This document shows positions 23,896 to 34,954 of a DNA stretch of 64,000 bases, piece after piece. Made by a program: the position numbers and the translations under genes. The DNA is from Haematococcus lacustris (lineage: Eukaryota > Chlorophyta > Chlorophyceae > Chlamydomonadales > Haematococcaceae): NCBI GenBank assembly GCA_030144725.1, contig JASKMD010000019.1, forward strand, positions 6,065,739 through 6,129,738, written 5' to 3'. The notes beneath the pieces are model-generated. The model ran no database searches. It was not told the DNA's origin and worked only from the letters and a program-made list of their open reading frames with translations. Each line of letters opens with the position of its first letter. The stretch's first letter is position 1.

Positions 23896-23968
23896 TGTTA
23901 CCTTTTGCCGAACACATGTCGTCGGCCGACTGAGTTGTTACCTTTTGCCGAACACATGTCGTCGGCCG
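23896..23968 (+). repeat. Tandem 33-bp direct repeat, two copies
   Basis: TGTTACCTTTTGCCGAACAC plus the following 13 bp occurs at 23896-23928 and again at 23936-23968, identical by eye, with a 7-bp spacer. It lies just outside the left arm of the large inverted repeat. Confidence 0.92.
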
Positions 23969-23999
23969 TCTTGCTGGGTTAGCTGTCAGTAAGAACATT

Positions 24000-24455
24000 C
24001 CGCTTTTGTTCCGATGCGTAGCTGCAGAAATGAGCGCGTGAGCTTAACTAACCGTGGCCCCGACCGCGACCATGCAGGGCTGCTGCAAACCCGGCCCCCG
24101 GTCCAGCCTGGGCGAGTTCTGGATTGAAACTACACAGTCAGCTCCACTTTAGCATAAGGTACGCGATGGGTTAAGCTGCACCACAATGCTTTCAGTGAGT
24201 GAACAATGGCAGGGATTCATATCATGTCACACACTATGAGGTGTCACATGGCACATGTGTAACCAGTAGGCCTGGAACTTGTGTGGTGTGCTGACAGTGC
24301 TTATATCAACTCCCTGCCGTGACTTCATCTAAAGGTAAAATTGCAGGCAATTACAGCATAGTTCTAACCGCAGACTGCAATGCCATGGATGATGTCATTG
24401 CCCAACAATACATCCCATGCATCACTTGCTGTGTGTGCTCTGCAGGTGCATGCCT
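24000..24455 (+). repeat. Left arm of ~450-bp inverted repeat
   Basis: The arm matches the reverse complement of ~26360-26815. Landmarks shared in order are GCGTAGCTGC, the 29-bp block ending GGCCCCCGGTCCAGCC (24100 region), AAGGTACGC, GTCACATGGCACATGTGT, CATCTAAAGGTAAAATTGCA and ATGGATGATGTC. Identity is roughly 80 percent by eye, highest in 24240-24410. Confidence 0.85.
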
Positions 24456-25130
24456 ACGTTCCCACATCCTCTTAAAGGCCGGTCCGTGCTGCTTGAGGGC
24501 ATTGTGGTGAAGTTAGACGATGCGTTCTTTGCACGGTGTCGACTGCACCATGCGTGATAGGCAGATGGCAAGCATGGACAGCTTTATGCGTGGCACCTAA
24601 TAAGGAGGGGACAGACGCTATCTGGGAAGTACGTGATGCTTCTAAACTTAGCGGCCCAGCGCGTGGTGATGCCCTAGGGCCAGCCACCCTTGTGGACAAC
24701 ACACTCCGAGTTGGGTGTAAGGCAATGCGCCTCCCCCTTGTGGCCCACTACAAGTGTGTGCAACGGTTGAGGGTGGAGGCTAGCATTTGCCCACACTCAC
24801 CGGGCAACAACAGCAGCAGCAGCAGCAGCAGCAGGGGTGGTGGTGGGGAGGGGGCAGGAGGGCAGGGTGTGGGGCTGGGGCAGTGGGCACCATCCCCCAC
24901 TCGCTCTCAGCCACTTGGCCCAGCGCCGGGCAACAACAGCAGCAGCAACAGCAGGGGTGGTGGGGGGGGGGGGGGCAGGAGGGCAGGGTGTGGGGCTGGG
25001 GCAGTGGGCACAAATCTCTCCCTCGGGAGGCAGCAACAACGGTGGCATGGGGACTGCTGCGGCCAAGAGTTGGGCATCCTTGTTTGTTTCTGCTGCTCAA
25101 ATGCCTTCCTTTTCTACCCCTTCCCAACAG

Positions 25131-25556
25131 AGCGTGTTGGCCCAGTTGCTCTCTTTCGGGCTTGTACCGTATGACAACGCTGAGCAGGGCCGTTGTGGAC
25201 TTGAGTCTTTGTGGCATGGATTGGAGTTATCTGGCTCAGCACTACAGGTGTGGGGCCATGCATATGCATGTTGTGTGTGCTTGCTCACGTAACCATGCAT
25301 GGTTAGGGGATCATGTTAGACTAATGCAACTGGTGCCGGTTTGCATTTTGCAGGGAGCGAGTTTTGTGCGTGAACTTATGGTTCATGGTGTGTTAAAACT
25401 TGTGGACCTGGTTGAGCTGCGGCAGAACCAGCTGGCAATAAGGTTTTTGCAAAGCATCGAGCAGACTTTCCTACCCATTGAGTCGCCCATGTTCTCATGC
25501 CGCTGGCCTGACCCTGTGAGCTTTGCACAGTGGGGTCAGCAATTCGCCTCTCATGG
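25131..25556 (+). CDS. Two spliced exons of an unrecognised gene inside the inverted-repeat element
   Basis: Exon 25131-25247 (39 codons, acceptor TTCCCAACAG, donor GTGTGG) encodes SVLAQLLSFGLVPYDNAEQG and onward. Exon 25354-25556 (acceptor TTTTGCAG, donor GTGAGG) encodes GASFVRELMVHGVLKLVDLV, then RQNQLAIRFLQSIEQTFLP. Both are phase-compatible and low in simple sequence, unlike their surroundings. A further piece at ~25560-25757 (EDAAATAAELL through EVAMVVEADRHFRVL) and an upstream piece at ~24536-24790 may belong. I recognise no family. The position between inverted arms makes a transposon protein or a captured host gene fragment possible. Confidence 0.45.
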
Positions 25557-25975
25557 GTGAGGATGCCGCAGCCACAGCAGCAGAGTTGCTGCCCCTCATT
25601 ACACCCCGTCTCTCCTCCTCTCTGCGTGTGCGTGAAGTCGCGATGGTGGTAGAAGCTGACCGGCACTTCAGAGTGTTGCGCACACCAGATAACAGAAGTT
25701 ACGGCAGAGCCTCTGAAGACATTGCCTTGACAGTCACCGAAGGCCAAGCACGTAAGTAAAGCAGCCTTAAAAACCTGCGACGAGCAGAGCAGGATTACAC
25801 ATGATGTTGATAGGATACACATGCAGGATGCTAATGTGCATTGTGGTGTGCAGGTGAGGCCAGAGGTACTGGCTACTGCGCCCTTGCATGGGATGGCAAA
25901 GCAAGGAGAGGGCAGGAGCTGCTTGTACTGAAATGTTCCGTGGCCCTCCGGGCCCAGCCTCCAGCCCCCTCCTCC

Positions 25976-26160
25976 GCCCAGCCGGCTGCTGCAGCCCACC
26001 CTACCCACCCTCCAGCCCCTCCCGCCCAGCCGGCTGCTGCAGCCCACCCAACCCACCCTCCAGCCCCCTCCGCCCAGCCGGCTGCTGCAGCCCACCCAAC
26101 CCACCCTCCAGCCCCCTCCGCCCAGCCGGCTGCTGCAGCCCACCCAACCCACCCTCCTAC
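25976..26160 (+). repeat. 48-bp tandem repeat, about 3.8 units
   Basis: Units start at 25976, 26024, 26072 and 26120 with exact 48-bp spacing. In the plus frame they encode a 16-residue Ala/Pro/His unit (AQPAAAAHPTHPPAPS). The frame runs on into a KRTHARLKAAARTRYASM stretch, so the tract may be coding. Confidence 0.9.
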
Positions 26161-26359
26161 CCAGCCACCCCCGGCCACACCTTTTGCTACAGTCCGTAAC
26201 ACAGCCGCGCTTTGTTCTCGTATTGCATCCGCTGTCTTTGCTCGTGCACCAAAGAGGACCCATGCCCGCCTCAAAGCTGCTGCTCGAACTCGTTATGCAT
26301 CCATGGCTCACCCCCCTGCCCCTGCTGCTCCAATGGCTGCTGCTCCAAAGGCTGCTGCT

Positions 26360-26815
26360 CCAATGGCTGTACACATAGCAGGTGCTGCATGTGGTGTGTT
26401 GTTGGGCAACGACATCATCCATAACAATGGAGTCTGCGGTTATAACTATGCTGTAGTTGCCTGCAATTTTACCTTTAGATGAAATTACGGCAAGGGGTTG
26501 CTATGAGCACTGTCAACACACCACACAAGTTTCAGGCCTACTGGTCACACATGTGCCATGTGACACCACATCATGTGTGATGTGGTACTATTCCCTGCCA
26601 AGAGACACACACTTAGTGCATCGTCATGCAACCTAATCTATTGCGTACCTTGTGCCATGACGAGCCTACAGGTATGTTTTCAGCCTGAAATTCGCTGTGG
26701 CTGGACCGGGGGCCGGGTTTGCAGCAGTTCTGCATAGTCGCAGTCGGGTCCACAATTCATGAGTCCCACGCGTTCATTTTGGCAGCTACGCAGCGATACA
26801 AGTGCCAATGTTCTC
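26360..26815 (-). repeat. Right arm of ~450-bp inverted repeat
   Basis: Reverse complement of the arm at ~24000-24455, with the same landmarks in mirrored order. Both arms point an ATGGATGATGTC-starting frame inward (MDDVIAQQ on the left, MDDVVAQQ on the minus strand here). The arms enclose ~1.9 kb. This is consistent with a foldback or long-TIR DNA transposon of ~2.8 kb, or with an inverted duplication of a gene 5' region. Confidence 0.82.
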
Positions 26816-27872
26816 ACTGGCATCGTCGGTCGCTCCACTTGCAAAGGGCACGAAAGTCAGCGCTCAAGCGATTACAAGCTTTGCGATGCGCATGGGGTCT
26901 ATTGTACCGCACTCCGTCGACTGGACAGTTCTCTAGGCTACGCTTGGTCCAGATTCTTGGCAGGCTACGGAGGTGGACATCCGGCAGGGAGCTAACAGCG
27001 ACGCGCTGAGCCCAGCGGTGCAAGTCTTACATGCTGGGATGGCCTGTACGTGATATGCGAAAAATATTTGAATTTCCGAATTGTTCGCCCATCATTGACG
27101 TGATGGCCATCTCATGGTGACAGGGTGTGAGTGCTAGTCGGCTGCATTCCATGCCCCCAATCCCCATCCCCTCAAGTCTGGTGGCCTGACTTGGCTCGCT
27201 GGCACGTCTGCAATTGGAGGAGCGGCAGCGGGAGTGGATTAAGGCAGCTGCAGGAGATATCAGGAGCACCGGAAGCAGCGTCTGCAAGAGCAGCAAAGCA
27301 GCAGAAAGAGAAGGAGCATACATAGTTTGAGCTTGCTGCATGGGTTACAGACGTGTGCAGCAGGCTTCTGCAGGTACTGCCCCTTCCGTTACTGCCCCAA
27401 AGCTTGCAATGAGGGTGGCGAGCGAGGGTGAGGTGAGGGTGGGCAAATGAGAATGGCGATATCGTGCATGTTGAGATATTATGTGATGTGAGGACAAAGT
27501 GCCCGTTGATTTACACATATCGAATCCCGCAGTGTCTCGCTTGACACTTGTGCTGCTTCTTCGCATCATCTGCAACAGCTCAACAGCGCTAGCCATTGCC
27601 TGCGGCAGCGACACCAACAACACTTAAATGGGTTCTGAATGACAGCTACGACCACTATGTCGCAGGTGTGTAGCGCCCCGAACAGTCTTGCGCCTGCGAA
27701 ACACAATGCCACAAAAAAATCTGCGGCCATATCTGACTGGGGAGATATCTGGGGGCTGCTTCAAGCTGTTGTCAGACCATAGCGCCCTCAGTGATGTGCT
27801 GCTGGAATCCTCTGGCGCTCTGTGCGTGCTCTTGTTTCGTAGGTTGGCCTTGAGACTAGTCGCGCCTGCCCC
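26816..27872. other. Upstream region of the PRR gene, nothing else recognised
   Basis: No supported gene. The ~200 bp upstream of ATG 27873 are less GC-rich than the exon and are the likely 5' UTR/promoter. I see no definite TATA box. Confidence 0.35.
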
Positions 27873-30800
27873 ATGGATTCGCCTGCTGGGCCCATCTGCG
27901 CTCAGGCTGCAGGCCCGGGGCTGCTCAATGCATCTGTCCTCCTCGTCGAAGACGACCTGACCACTCTGCGCACAGTGGAACAGCTATTGCGCAAGTTCAA
28001 CTACCGCGTTACGACCGCAGCCAATGGGCGTGAAGCCATTCAGCTACTTTTGGCCAGCCGCAAGCCAGGCGCAAAGCCATTCGACCTGGTACTCACGGAC
28101 CTGCTCATGCCCGAAGTCTCCGGTTTCCAGCTTATACACGAAGTCTTGCATGGCACCGCATTTTGCGATGTGCCGGTCGTCGTCATGTCCAGCGCCGACT
28201 CCCAGGTAAACCCGACCCCTCTACCTCCACCACAGACCACACCCCACCACAGGCACAACTGCTGGGTGCACCACAGCAATCCGAGGCTGAGTGCTTGGCA
28301 CTGCATCACTGCAGCAGCATTCCCAGCCACGCAGCCAAGCAGCCAAGCGTGTGGTGTTTTTGGACGAACCTACTGACAGCAACTTCTTGCCTGTCCTCCC
28401 CTCCTGTCGCAGGCATCAGTGCTCCAGGCTTTTGAAGCAGGGGCCGCAGACTACCTGATCAAACCTGTGCGGCGGAACGAGGTTGCCACGCTGTGGCAGC
28501 ACGTGTGGAGGGCCCACCGCTCCAAAGCCGCAGCCGTCCCCCAGCCCCCAGGTGTTGGATCCGCAGCAGCCGGGGCTGGCCAGCATGGCAGCAACACTGC
28601 CGCCAATGCACAAGGCCCACCACAGCCCCCTCCCCTCGCTGCACATGATGGCAGCCCCACTCAGCAGGAGATGCCAGGCAGCCACGCCGACGCAGCCGCT
28701 CAGCAGCAGCAGCAGCAGCAGGCGTTGCTTCAGGAGACAGGCAGCCCTCAGCAAGCGCATGACCAGCCAGGCGGCAAGAACAACAGCAGCGGCGCAAGCA
28801 CCAGCTTAGGGGACCAGGGTGAAGGGGGACCAGGCGCAGCACCAGGCCAACATCACAGCAACCACCACCGCCAACAGCAGCACCGTGACGGTCACACTCA
28901 TCTCCCACAGCCTGCTCAGGCAACTGGCAAGGGGAAGCCTGGTCCTCATAGTCCTGGGGAGCAGACAGATCCAGGGCCAGATCAGGCTTCAGATCAGATC
29001 AGATCAGATCGATCTGTGGGCACGGGGACATCACGATGGACCTGGCTCAACCCACAGCAGCTCAACAGCACCACCCCACCCGGTCCCGACACCAGACCAA
29101 GGCAAGCATGCACTGCCAGCAGTGTAAGGCCATTGCAGCCAGCCACGCGACCTGACCTGCGTGGCCAGAAAGGCGCAGGCTCGCGACAGGGACGGGGCCA
29201 GGATCAACTAGCAGAGCCAGGGCAGGGGCAGGGGCAGGGGCGGGAGGGCGGGGCAGCTGGAGCCCAGTCAGCAGTGGGTGGGGAGGAGGGTAGTGCCGGT
29301 GCAGGTCAAGAGGAGACCGGGGCGACCTCAGTCCAGCTGACGATGGTGGAGGGGGAGAGCGAGTGTGAAGGCAGCAGGGGGTCAGGGGAGGAGATGGCCA
29401 CGGGGGAGGGCGGCGAGGGGGAGGGCAGCCGTCAGCAAGACGCCCGCACGGGGTCAGGCTCTCAGTCAGGCCAGGCAGGTAACCGCTCCCTCGAACGTAC
29501 CCCCTCCCCCCGGTTGCAGCAGCAGGACGTCCGGGCCCCATCCCAGCAGCAGCAGCAGCAGCAGCCACATGGGCGACCGGGGGAGCAGCAGGAGCAGGGC
29601 AGTGGCACTGACCGCACACCTGAGGTTGAACCCCAGCCTGGTGGCCTGCACCCTTCTGCTCAGCAGCAGCAACAGCAGCGGACCCAGCCTGGCTCCTCCT
29701 ACCCGCCTGGTCTCCTCTCCCTCCAGAGCCCTGCGCCTGACAGCCTGCAGCAGCAGCTGCAGCAAGTGGCGGACAAGCTGCAGGCCGCCATCCAGCAGCA
29801 GGCGGTGGGGGCGGCAGAGGAGCGGGCAGACAGCCCCCCTGGGTCTGATGTGGACATGCAGGGGGGAGGGGGGTCGGCCCCCCCTGAGGCTGGGTCAGCA
29901 GCTGGTGGCTCAGGGAGTGGGCAGGAGGGGGAGGGGGCCGGGCGGGGTGTAGCCGCCAGTGCCAGCGATGACGTCACCGGGGGCGGTGGGGAGCCCCTGA
30001 CCACCACTGCAGGGGAGGGTGTGGAGGGGGCTGTGCAGCAGCCCCCCCCGCCAGCCTGCCCACCCTTGACTAGCGGTGGGGGCAGCGGGGAGGTGGGCTC
30101 AGGGGCCACTCCCTTTGCCATGGAGGTGGAGGACGGCAGCGCTCAAATGGACGCTGCAGCCAAGGCGCTGCTGGGCCTGAGCTCAGTGTTGCCGGGGGCA
30201 GCGGGTGCAGTGCCTGGATGTAAGCCGGGGGCAGACCAGGGCGCCGGCCCGCTACCGGGATGGGCGGGGCAGTGGGCGGGGGGTGTGGGGGGGAGGGCGG
30301 AGGGGCCGGCAGGGGGGGCCAGCAGGGCGCCGTTGAGAGCGCAGGCCACGAGGGCGAATGCTGTGGGAGCACCGGGTGAGTGGCAGGGGCGTAGGTGGGG
30401 AGCGGAGGCGGGGGGGGGAGCAGATGAGACTTGGTCCGGGTTGACTGTCAGTGCAGGTTAGGGGATCGCTAGTGCTAATTACTGTTTAGTTACACTGGTT
30501 GCTATAGGTCAATCATGGTAGATTATGGGTAGATTTCTCCGTGCTCCTCTGTGCTCCTCATCCTGTCGTCTTGACCCTGCTGCCTGCCCTGCTTGCCTGC
30601 CTGCCCTAACCCTAACCCGGCCCCCAGGCCCCTGCCACCCCCCCTCTTGAACACCCCCCTGCCCTGCTGCCCTAGCCCTTGCACCCCCCCCCTTCCACCA
30701 GGCCCCCCTGGCAGCCCCCCTCCCCTGTCCCTGCCCCCTCCGCCCTCACCCTTCCTCACCCTCTCCTCCCCCTGCCCAGGTGCCCCCATCCCCCGCGTGC

Positions 30801-31692
30801 TTCAAGAGCTTGCTGCCCTGGCTCAGGACAAGGAGAGCCAGCGTGCAGCCGCAGCCAGCGCCGCTGCCCTGGCCCACCGCGGCTTCAGCCTCCCCCCACC
30901 CATGATCGCCAGCAGCTTACCAGGCCACCTCACCACCCTGCCCACCCACCCCGACGCCCTCATGCAAGGGCTCAGCCTGCCAGCTGCTTTGGCCGCCACC
31001 CCCCTGAACTGTGAGCTGCCCCACCTCGCCCCTCTGAAGCTGTCTGGGGTGGGTAGCGTGGGGGCTGAGCTCGGGCAGGGGCAGGGGCATTGCGGCTGGC
31101 TTCCACGCCTCGACCCCTCCACTGCAGCAGGGGGGCCAGGGGGCGGCCGGGGCCTAGGACCCATGCACTGGGAGAACACTGGCTGCAGCCCCTCACCAGC
31201 TAGGCTGGTCTCCACCCAGCAGCAGCAGCCCAACAGCTTTGTGGCTCCTGGCGCCTCACATGTGGGCTCCGTCCTGGGCTTTGGATCGCTGGCGTGGGGC
31301 AACCCCCTCCTCCCCCACCCCTCCGCCTATCCCCACTCCCCCTACCACCCCTACACCCACCACCTGCACAGCCACCCTCACCCCCACCCCCACCACCACC
31401 TCCTGCACAACCAGTCAGGCTCAGACGGCGCAGGGACCGGCACGGTCACGGGTTCGAATACCGGCGAGAGCGGTTGTGACGGGGTGACTGGGGGCAGTGG
31501 GGCGGGGAGTAATGAGCATGGACGGCAGCGTGGTCTTCTGGGTCACTCCTCACGTTCCGCTTTCTCAGCCCTCACCGTCATCCTGCCCCGTTCACAACGC
31601 CCGCCTGAGGGCGCTGTTGCGGCTGAGGGCAAGGCAGGAGCCGGGGCGGGGCCAGTAGGGGCAGGGTTCAGCTCCCTGGCCCTGGGGGCGAG

Positions 31693-31745
<53 letters not shown>

Positions 31746-34700
31746 GGGGCCTATTGGGTCAGCCGGGACTGGCAGGGCCAGGGTGGGCCCCGCCCCCCCC
31801 CCCCCCATGGCCCCCAGGGGGTTGTCCCCCCAGCCCATGGACCTGGCCCTGCAGCTGCTAGGTCACACTCCGGCAAGAATGAGGGTGCAGATCAGGCCGG
31901 TCAGGGGCCCACCCCAGCTGACCCAGTGACCCTGCAGGCCCCTCCCTCAGGCCTAGAGGCAGCTCAAGCACATAATGTAGCGGACACCGCAGCGGACAAT
32001 GGAACCACTGTGGAGGGTCAGGCACCTCTCCCCACCTCGACCAACCCCCCCCCAGCAGCAGCAGCAGCAGGGGCAGGCGATGGTCTTCCACCCAGCACCA
32101 CTGCTGCTGGTAATCCTGCTGGCCAGATCATGGCCACAGGGGCAGCCGCCCTGACCCCACTGCCCCTCCCCAGCCACAGGCCTGTGGCCCCCCCCCCTGG
32201 GTCCTACCCCCTGGCCGCCCCCCCCGGCCAGCTTTTGCCCGAGTCAGTGACCCAGCTGCTCTTTGCCCTGGTCCACGCCCACCCCCATTGGCAGCACATG
32301 GCAGCCCTACACCAGGCCCAGGCCCAGGCAGCTGGGGCACCTCTACCAAGGCAGCCCCCCTTCTACCCCCAGCTGATGCCCCTGTCACACAGCCTGCCGC
32401 CCCCCCAGCCCCCCCAGCCCCTGCTGCCCCATCAGGCTGCCCCCACCACCGGCACCTCTGCCTACTTACATGGACACGACAGGGGGCATGGGTCTGATAT
32501 GTCACACAATTCCCAACCGCCTGACCATGCAGATGTAACTGCCCCAACCACCCAGGACATGGGCAAAGCACGGGATCAGGCTGGCAACGTCTTGCACAGC
32601 AGCCCAGGGGGCGGGCAGGCCAGCAGCCCCTTAGACATGAAGGCGGCAGCAGGCAGAGCAGCAGGGGGGGCAGCAGCAGCAGGGGCGGGGGCAGGGGCAG
32701 GGGGGCAGCACACAGGGGCCGGTGAGGTGGCCGACCCCACGCACCTGCATCAGGTGTTGGGAGCTTCCTCCCGGCTTCCTTTCACTGCCCCAGGGGGGTC
32801 CACTCAGCCGGGCCTGCTGGGCAGCTTGGAGGGCATCAACTCAGGGATGGTGCAGCTGGGCAGTGGGCAGCTGGGCCGGGGCTGGGGGTCGGGGCCAGAG
32901 GGGATGAGCTGCTCTGAGCCTCCCCTGCCGCCCTCCTTTCCCTCCTTGGTGGTCATGGCAGGTGCGGTGGCAGCTGCTGCTGGGTGGCTGGCCCACTGGG
33001 GCAGGGCAGGGTAGTCCGAACTGGGCAGCAGCACCAGCTGAAGCCTAACTTACCCCCAGGCATGCAGACTTGGTCAGGTGGTCCAGTTGCTTTAGTTGCT
33101 TCAGTTGCTTCAGTTTCAGTTGAGTCAGCACAGTGTTGCTCAGCTGACAGCTTGCTTAGCTAACCGCGTGGTCAAAGCAGGCAGGCCGGTGTGGCGGTGC
33201 AGGGTGTGTGTGCTGACCTTGCCATGGTGTGCGGTGCGTGCTGACCCTGACCCTGACCCTGACCCTAACCCTGACCCTGACACTAACCTTGTGCCCCTGA
33301 CCCTGACCCTGTGACCCTGACCCTGACCCTGTGACCCTGACCCTGACCCTGTGCCCCTGACCCTGACCCTGTGACCCTGACCCTGACCCTGTGACCCTGA
33401 CCCTGACCCTGTGACCCTGACCCTAACCTGGTGTCTGGTGCTGCTGTTGCCATGGGCTGCAGGCGCCCCCCTGCCCCCCTCCGCCATGAGTTCACGCAGC
33501 TCCGGGGCGTCCACCTCGTACCGCCAGGCGGCGCTGCAGAAGTACCTGATCAAGAAGAAGAACAGGACCTTCCACAAGAAGGTGGGTGCTGGCTGCTGCA
33601 GGGGACGCTGTGAGTAGGACAGGGGCAGGGGCGGGCTGGAGAGATGAGGGCAGGGGTTAGGCACTGAGGAGGGGTAAGGGGCTGAGAGTACAGCCTAAGG
33701 GAAGTGTCGATGCTGCTGCAGCTGCCAATCCTGCTCCTCCTGCTGCTCTTGCTGCTGCGACCTGACCTGACCTGACCTGACCTGACCTGACCTGACCTGA
33801 CCTCCTGACCTGACCTGACCTGACCAGGTGAGGTATGAGAGTCGGAAGCGTCTTGCTGAGGCCAGACCACGAGTGAGAGGTCAGTTCGTGAAGCAGGAGG
33901 TGCTGGCGGCTCAACAAGCAGGTGAGCAGCGGATCACCTGCCCCCACCCCTCTGCCCCTCCCCTTCCTCCTTTGCCGGCAGCGCTGCACAGTGGTAACCC
34001 CTCAAGGGAAGGGGTCGGTAGATTTCTTAGATGTAGATCTCCTTCTCCTCTCTGTAGATCTCTGTAGATCTCTGTGGATCTCCTCTTTTCCTGGTAGTGA
34101 CCAGACCCTGGTGTAATGAGCCAAGGCCTCCTAGCTGCTGGCTACTGAGCTCTTGACTGCTTGTGTCGGTGCTGGTGCTGATCTGACCCTCCTGCCCCAT
34201 CCTGCTTCCTCCCTTGCCGCTGCTGTTACTGCCGCTGCCATGCCGCCATGCAGGACATGCACTGCCCCCCCTTTTGGTCCTTTTCCTGCCCCTCGCCACT
34301 CCTCCTCCTCCTCCTGCTGCTGCTGGGTGCTCATCCTACTCCTTCCGCTGCGCTGATGCCCTCCCCCATGCAGCTGATGCACGGCGCAACGAAGGTGGAG
34401 GCGAGGGGAGCTGTGCCCCCCACGCCCCCCCGCACGCTTCCCCCTCTCAGGAAGATCTACCAGATCAGACATGCCCCCGCCGCCCCCCCCTTACCACACC
34501 ACAGGGCAAGCCCGCCACTGGTCACGATGGCAGCAAAGCTCGAGGGAGGGGATCTGCTGCCCCCTCAGGGACCCTGGCCGCTGCTGCTGCTGCTGCCGCC
34601 TACCCCAGCCGACTGGACCCTGCTGTCAGCTCCCCCCTAGGGGCCTGGGGGGCGGGGGAGCTGGGGGTGGGGGTGGGCAAGCGGCAGCGGCTGCAGTCCC

Positions 34701-34954
34701 CTGTGCAGGGGGGGGCCCAGGGCAAGGGGCGGGCAGCAGGGCAGGGGCTCCGCAGCCTGGCCAGCAGCCGGGGGGCCAGGGTCCACAAGGCGGCACACCA
34801 GGGGGATGGGGGGGTGGGGGGGCGCAGGGGGGTGGGTCTGGGTCGCCGAGGCTCCTCTGAGTTGAGTGACCAAGAGGAGGATGAAGCCAGCGAGGAGGGG
34901 AGGAGCGAGGAGGAGGCAGGGGGGGCGAGTGGGGGGTCAGACGATGAGGCATGA
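27873..34954 (+). CDS. Pseudo-response regulator (receiver + CCT), clock-type PRR/TOC1-like
   Basis: Six exons fit by splice site and phase: 27873-28205, 28413-30375, 30780-32961, 33463-33581, 33828-33921, 34374-34954. The receiver domain (~residues 20-145, split by intron 1) contains VLLVEDD, VLTDLLMPEVSGF and AADYLIKPVRRNEVATLWQH; the last is typical of plant and algal PRRs. A long Gln/Gly/Pro-rich middle follows. The CCT domain is split by an intron: YRQAALQKYLIKKKNRTFHK, then VRYESRKRLAEARPRVRGQF. The tail is acidic. The phospho-acceptor Asp76, replaced in land-plant PRRs, is retained here. Exon 3 needs one base fewer in a 14-C run (31793-31806) to stay open; with that the model totals 5271 nt, 1756 residues. 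CCT proteins act in the nucleus in light and circadian control; the role here is inferred from domains. Confidence 0.88.
30603..30619 (+). repeat. Telomere-like CCCTAACCCTAACCC in intron
   Basis: Two and a half CCCTAA units in intron 2 of the PRR gene, followed by C-rich, pyrimidine-rich sequence up to the acceptor at 30779. Confidence 0.8.
31690..31743 (+). repeat. Coding (CAG)n, poly-Gln in PRR
   Basis: About 18 consecutive CAG codons encode an uninterrupted Gln tract in exon 3 of the PRR gene. Shorter Gln runs occur at 28701-28720 and 29548-29570. The length is probably polymorphic. Confidence 0.95.
33241..33427 (+). repeat. CCCTGA/CCCTAA hexamer satellite in intron
   Basis: About 30 hexamers of CCCTGA with occasional CCCTAA and a recurring higher-order unit (CCCTGACCCTGACCCTGTGA). 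It fills most of the intron before the first CCT exon and looks like a mutated telomere-type array. Confidence 0.92.
33757..33826 (+). repeat. (CCTGA)n pentamer array before the second CCT exon
   Basis: About 13 CCTGA pentamers end in ...GACCTGACCAG, so the last unit supplies the splice acceptor for exon 33828-33921. Each unit contains a CTGAC resembling a branch-point sequence, which could influence splicing. Confidence 0.9.

Noticed and set aside
28459..28923. Minus-strand ORFs opposite PRR exon 2
   Set aside because: Antisense shadows of a GC-rich coding exon; no domains.
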